NCBI GenBank assembly: GCA_002691345.1
Contig: NZHI01000019.1
Coordinates: forward strand, 24,453 to 31,913
Direction: 5' to 3'
Length of the DNA stretch: 7,461 nt
From: Synechococcus sp. MED650
GTDB lineage: Bacteria; Cyanobacteriota; Cyanobacteriia; PCC-6307; Cyanobiaceae
Part shown: positions 5,720 to 7,461 of the stretch, piece by piece
How positions within the stretch are numbered: the first letter of the stretch is position 1
How the letters are laid out: each line of letters starts with the position of its first letter
Translations under genes and position numbers: made by a program
The notes under the pieces: generated by a model
What the model saw: only the letters and a program-made list of their open reading frames with translations
Database searches by the model: none
What the model was told of the DNA's origin: nothing

Positions 5720-7461
5720 GTGGCGCACACCCTCGTCATCGTTGAAAGCCCCACGAAAGCCCGCACCATCCGCGGCTTTCTCCCGAAGGGATTCAAGGTC
5801 GAGGCGTCCATGGGCCACGTCCGTGACCTTCCCAATAACGCCAGCGAGATTCCGGCTTCGGCGAAAGGCCAGAAATGGGCCAATCTTGGCGTGAATACTG
5901 AGGCGGATTTCGAGCCTCTGTATGTCGTTCCGAAGGACAAGAAAAAAGTTGTCCGAGAGCTCAAAGATGCTCTGAAAGGTGCCGAACAACTGCTGTTGGC
6001 GACGGATGAAGATCGCGAAGGTGAAAGCATCAGCTGGCATCTGCTGCAGCTGCTTTCACCCAAGGTGCCGGTGAAAAGGATGGTGTTTCACGAGATCACC
6101 AAAGAGGCAATTGCGAAAGCCCTTGATCAGACACGCGATCTGGACATGGAGCTCGTTCATGCCCAGGAAACCCGGCGCATCCTTGATCGGCTTGTTGGCT
6201 ACACCCTGTCTCCGTTGCTCTGGAAAAAGGTTGCCTGGGGACTTTCTGCGGGTCGGGTGCAATCGGTTGCTGTGCGTCTTCTGGTGCAGCGTGAGCGTGC
6301 CCGTCGTGCCTTTCGCAGCGGAAGTTATTGGGATCTGAAGGCAAAACTCGAACAGGGCGGTGGCTCGTTCGACGCCAAACTCACCCATGTCGATGGCCAG
6401 AGGATTGCCAACGGCAATGATTTTGATGAAAGCACCGGTGGGCTTAAAGCTGGTAGTGCGGTTCGGCTCCTGAGTGAAGAAGAAGCTCGCGCCCTGGCGG
6501 TCTCGGTCACCGAGACCCCATGGAGAGTGGACGCCGTTGAAGAGAAACCGACGGTTCGCAAGCCCGTCCCACCCTTCACCACCAGCACGCTGCAGCAGGA
6601 GGCCAACCGCAAATTGCGGCTTTCCGCCCGCGAAACCATGCGCTGCGCCCAAGGGCTTTATGAGCGCGGTTTCATCACGTACATGCGCACCGACTCGGTG
6701 CATCTCTCCGATCAAGCGATCAGTGCGTCTCGCAGCTGCGTGGAATCGCTCTACGGAAAGGAGTACCTGAGCAAGGGCCCCCGTCAGTTCAACACCAAGG
6801 CCCGCAATGCCCAGGAAGCCCATGAGGCGATTCGTCCCTCCGGCGAAAGCTTCCGCACCCCTGGAGACACTGGGCTTGAGGGTCGTGATCTCGCGGTCTA
6901 TGAGCTGATCTGGAAGCGCACCGTTGCCAGTCAGATGGCGGAAGCCAGGCTCACGATGCTGTCCGTTGATCTCAGCTCCGGCAAGGCGAGCTTCCGGGCT
7001 GGCGGCAAGCGCATCGATTTTCCAGGTTTCTTCCGCGCCTACGTGGAAGGAAGTGATGACCCTGATGCAGCTCTGGAAGGGCAGGAAGTGCTCCTGCCGG
7101 CCCTCGCGGTCGGTGATGCTCCGAAACCCAAAGAGGTTGAGCCGCTCGGTCACCAGACGCAGCCACCGGCCCGTTTCAGCGAGGCTTCCCTGGTCAAGAT
7201 GCTGGAGAAGGAAGGGATCGGGCGACCCTCCACCTACGCCTCGATCATCGGCACGATCGTGGATCGCGGTTACGCCACCCTGCTCGGCAATGCCCTCACC
7301 CCAAGCTTCACTGCTTTTGCGGTGACGGCTCTTCTGGAAGAGCACTTCCCGGATCTTGTGGACACCAGCTTCACGGCCCGGATGGAAAACACCCTGGATG
7401 AGATCTCCCACGGCAAGGTGCAGTACCTGCCCTACCTCGAGGGCTTCTACAAGGGCGATGA
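5720..7461 (+). CDS. topA: DNA topoisomerase I (type IA), 3' end outside the window
   Basis: The frame opens with GTG at 5720 and stays open to the right edge, giving 580 codons of a protein that usually has 850-900 or more. It relaxes negatively supercoiled DNA by passing one strand through a transient break. The TOPRIM domain begins at the very N-terminus with E9 in [10 protein letters not shown] and has the metal-binding D96, D98 and E100 in ATDEDREGE. Further on are [31 protein letters not shown] and [11 protein letters not shown], and the catalytic tyrosine Y321 in [10 protein letters not shown]. The GTG is the only possible start, since the frame has a TGA at 5699-5701 and no other start codon follows it, and the TOPRIM strand begins at residue 4. 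No ribosome site is correctly placed: GAGGG at 5694-5698 is 21 bases away. The C-terminal region, which varies most between bacteria, is not in the window. Confidence 0.97.
   Translation, partial: MAHTLVIVESPTKARTIRGFLPKGFKVEASMGHVRDLPNNASEIPASAKGQKWANLGVNTEADFEPLYVVPKDKKKVVRELKDALKGAEQLLLATDEDREGESISWHLLQLLSPKVPVKRMVFHEITKEAIAKALDQTRDLDMELVHAQETRRILDRLVGYTLSPLLWKKVAWGLSAGRVQSVAVRLLVQRERARRAFRSGSYWDLKAKLEQGGGSFDAKLTHVDGQRIANGNDFDESTGGLKAGSAVRLLSEEEARALAVSVTETPWRVDAVEEKPTVRKPVPPFTTSTLQQEANRKLRLSARETMRCAQGLYERGFITYMRTDSVHLSDQAISASRSCVESLYGKEYLSKGPRQFNTKARNAQEAHEAIRPSGESFRTPGDTGLEGRDLAVYELIWKRTVASQMAEARLTMLSVDLSSGKASFRAGGKRIDFPGFFRAYVEGSDDPDAALEGQEVLLPALAVGDAPKPKEVEPLGHQTQPPARFSEASLVKMLEKEGIGRPSTYASIIGTIVDRGYATLLGNALTPSFTAFAVTALLEEHFPDLVDTSFTARMENTLDEISHGKVQYLPYLEGFYKGD

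Noticed and set aside
5698..5745. A 15-codon leader-peptide-like frame starting GTG at 5698, behind AAAGAG and overlapping the topA start.
   Set aside because: It is very short, lacks any codon pattern of a known attenuator and is not paired with a hairpin.
5552..6040. A 162-codon minus-strand frame across the ndhB start, the spacer and the topA start.
   Set aside because: It overlaps two well-supported genes in wrong frames and shows no domain.
6056..7411. A 451-codon open frame on the minus strand opposite topA.
   Set aside because: It lies wholly inside the topA coding region, whose motifs and catalytic residues are intact. Its translation has no recognisable family, and long antisense frames are expected in GC-rich genes with biased codons.

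Overview
The window looks like chromosomal DNA of a marine picocyanobacterium, most likely a marine Synechococcus (or a high-GC, low-light Prochlorococcus relative). The main evidence is the NdhB protein at 4036-5607, whose sequence and unusual N-terminal extension match what I recall of marine Synechococcus NdhB. The divergent topA neighbour, the moderately GC-rich base composition and the very tight gene packing agree with this. No mobile element, CRISPR array, tRNA or rRNA was seen. No species-level call can be made without a database search.

Layout, left to right. Positions 1-618 hold the 3' part of an M23 (LytM-type) peptidase gene on the plus strand. Its last 35 bases overlap, tail to tail, an OmpR/PhoB-type response regulator on the minus strand (584-1333). 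A 74-bp spacer (1334-1407) separates that regulator from a divergent plus-strand pair: a small PAS-only protein (1408-1794) and, 15 bp further on, a soluble PAS-histidine kinase (1810-3000). The kinase gene overlaps tail to tail by 59 bp with a minus-strand run. In transcription order that run is ndhB (4036-5607), an ABC transporter ATPase of the MacB/LolD/DevA type (3354-4043) and a stand-alone receiver-domain response regulator (2942-3325, possibly to 3376). A 112-bp divergent spacer (5608-5719) then leads to topA (DNA topoisomerase I), which starts at 5720 and runs off the right edge.

How the genes may work together. NdhB is a membrane proton-pumping subunit of the thylakoid NDH-1 complex, TopA relaxes negative supercoils and the M23 protein probably acts on peptidoglycan; these are housekeeping genes. 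The middle (584-3325) is a compact signalling block: one DNA-binding regulator, one small PAS protein, one soluble kinase with a degenerate ATP-binding motif, and one receiver without an output domain. Proximity and divergent orientation suggest that kinase, PAS protein and OmpR-type regulator form one pathway. The stand-alone receiver could be a second target or a phosphate sink, but it is transcribed with ndhB and the ABC ATPase instead. The signal and target genes cannot be read from the sequence.

The most notable points are the degenerate G1 box of the kinase, the FixL-like His/Arg placement in the PAS-only protein, an 8-bp inverted repeat that covers the PAS gene start codon, the tail-to-tail gene overlaps that encode low-complexity protein tails, and the TTG start of the ABC gene nested in the ndhB stop. 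None of these alone proves a new system.
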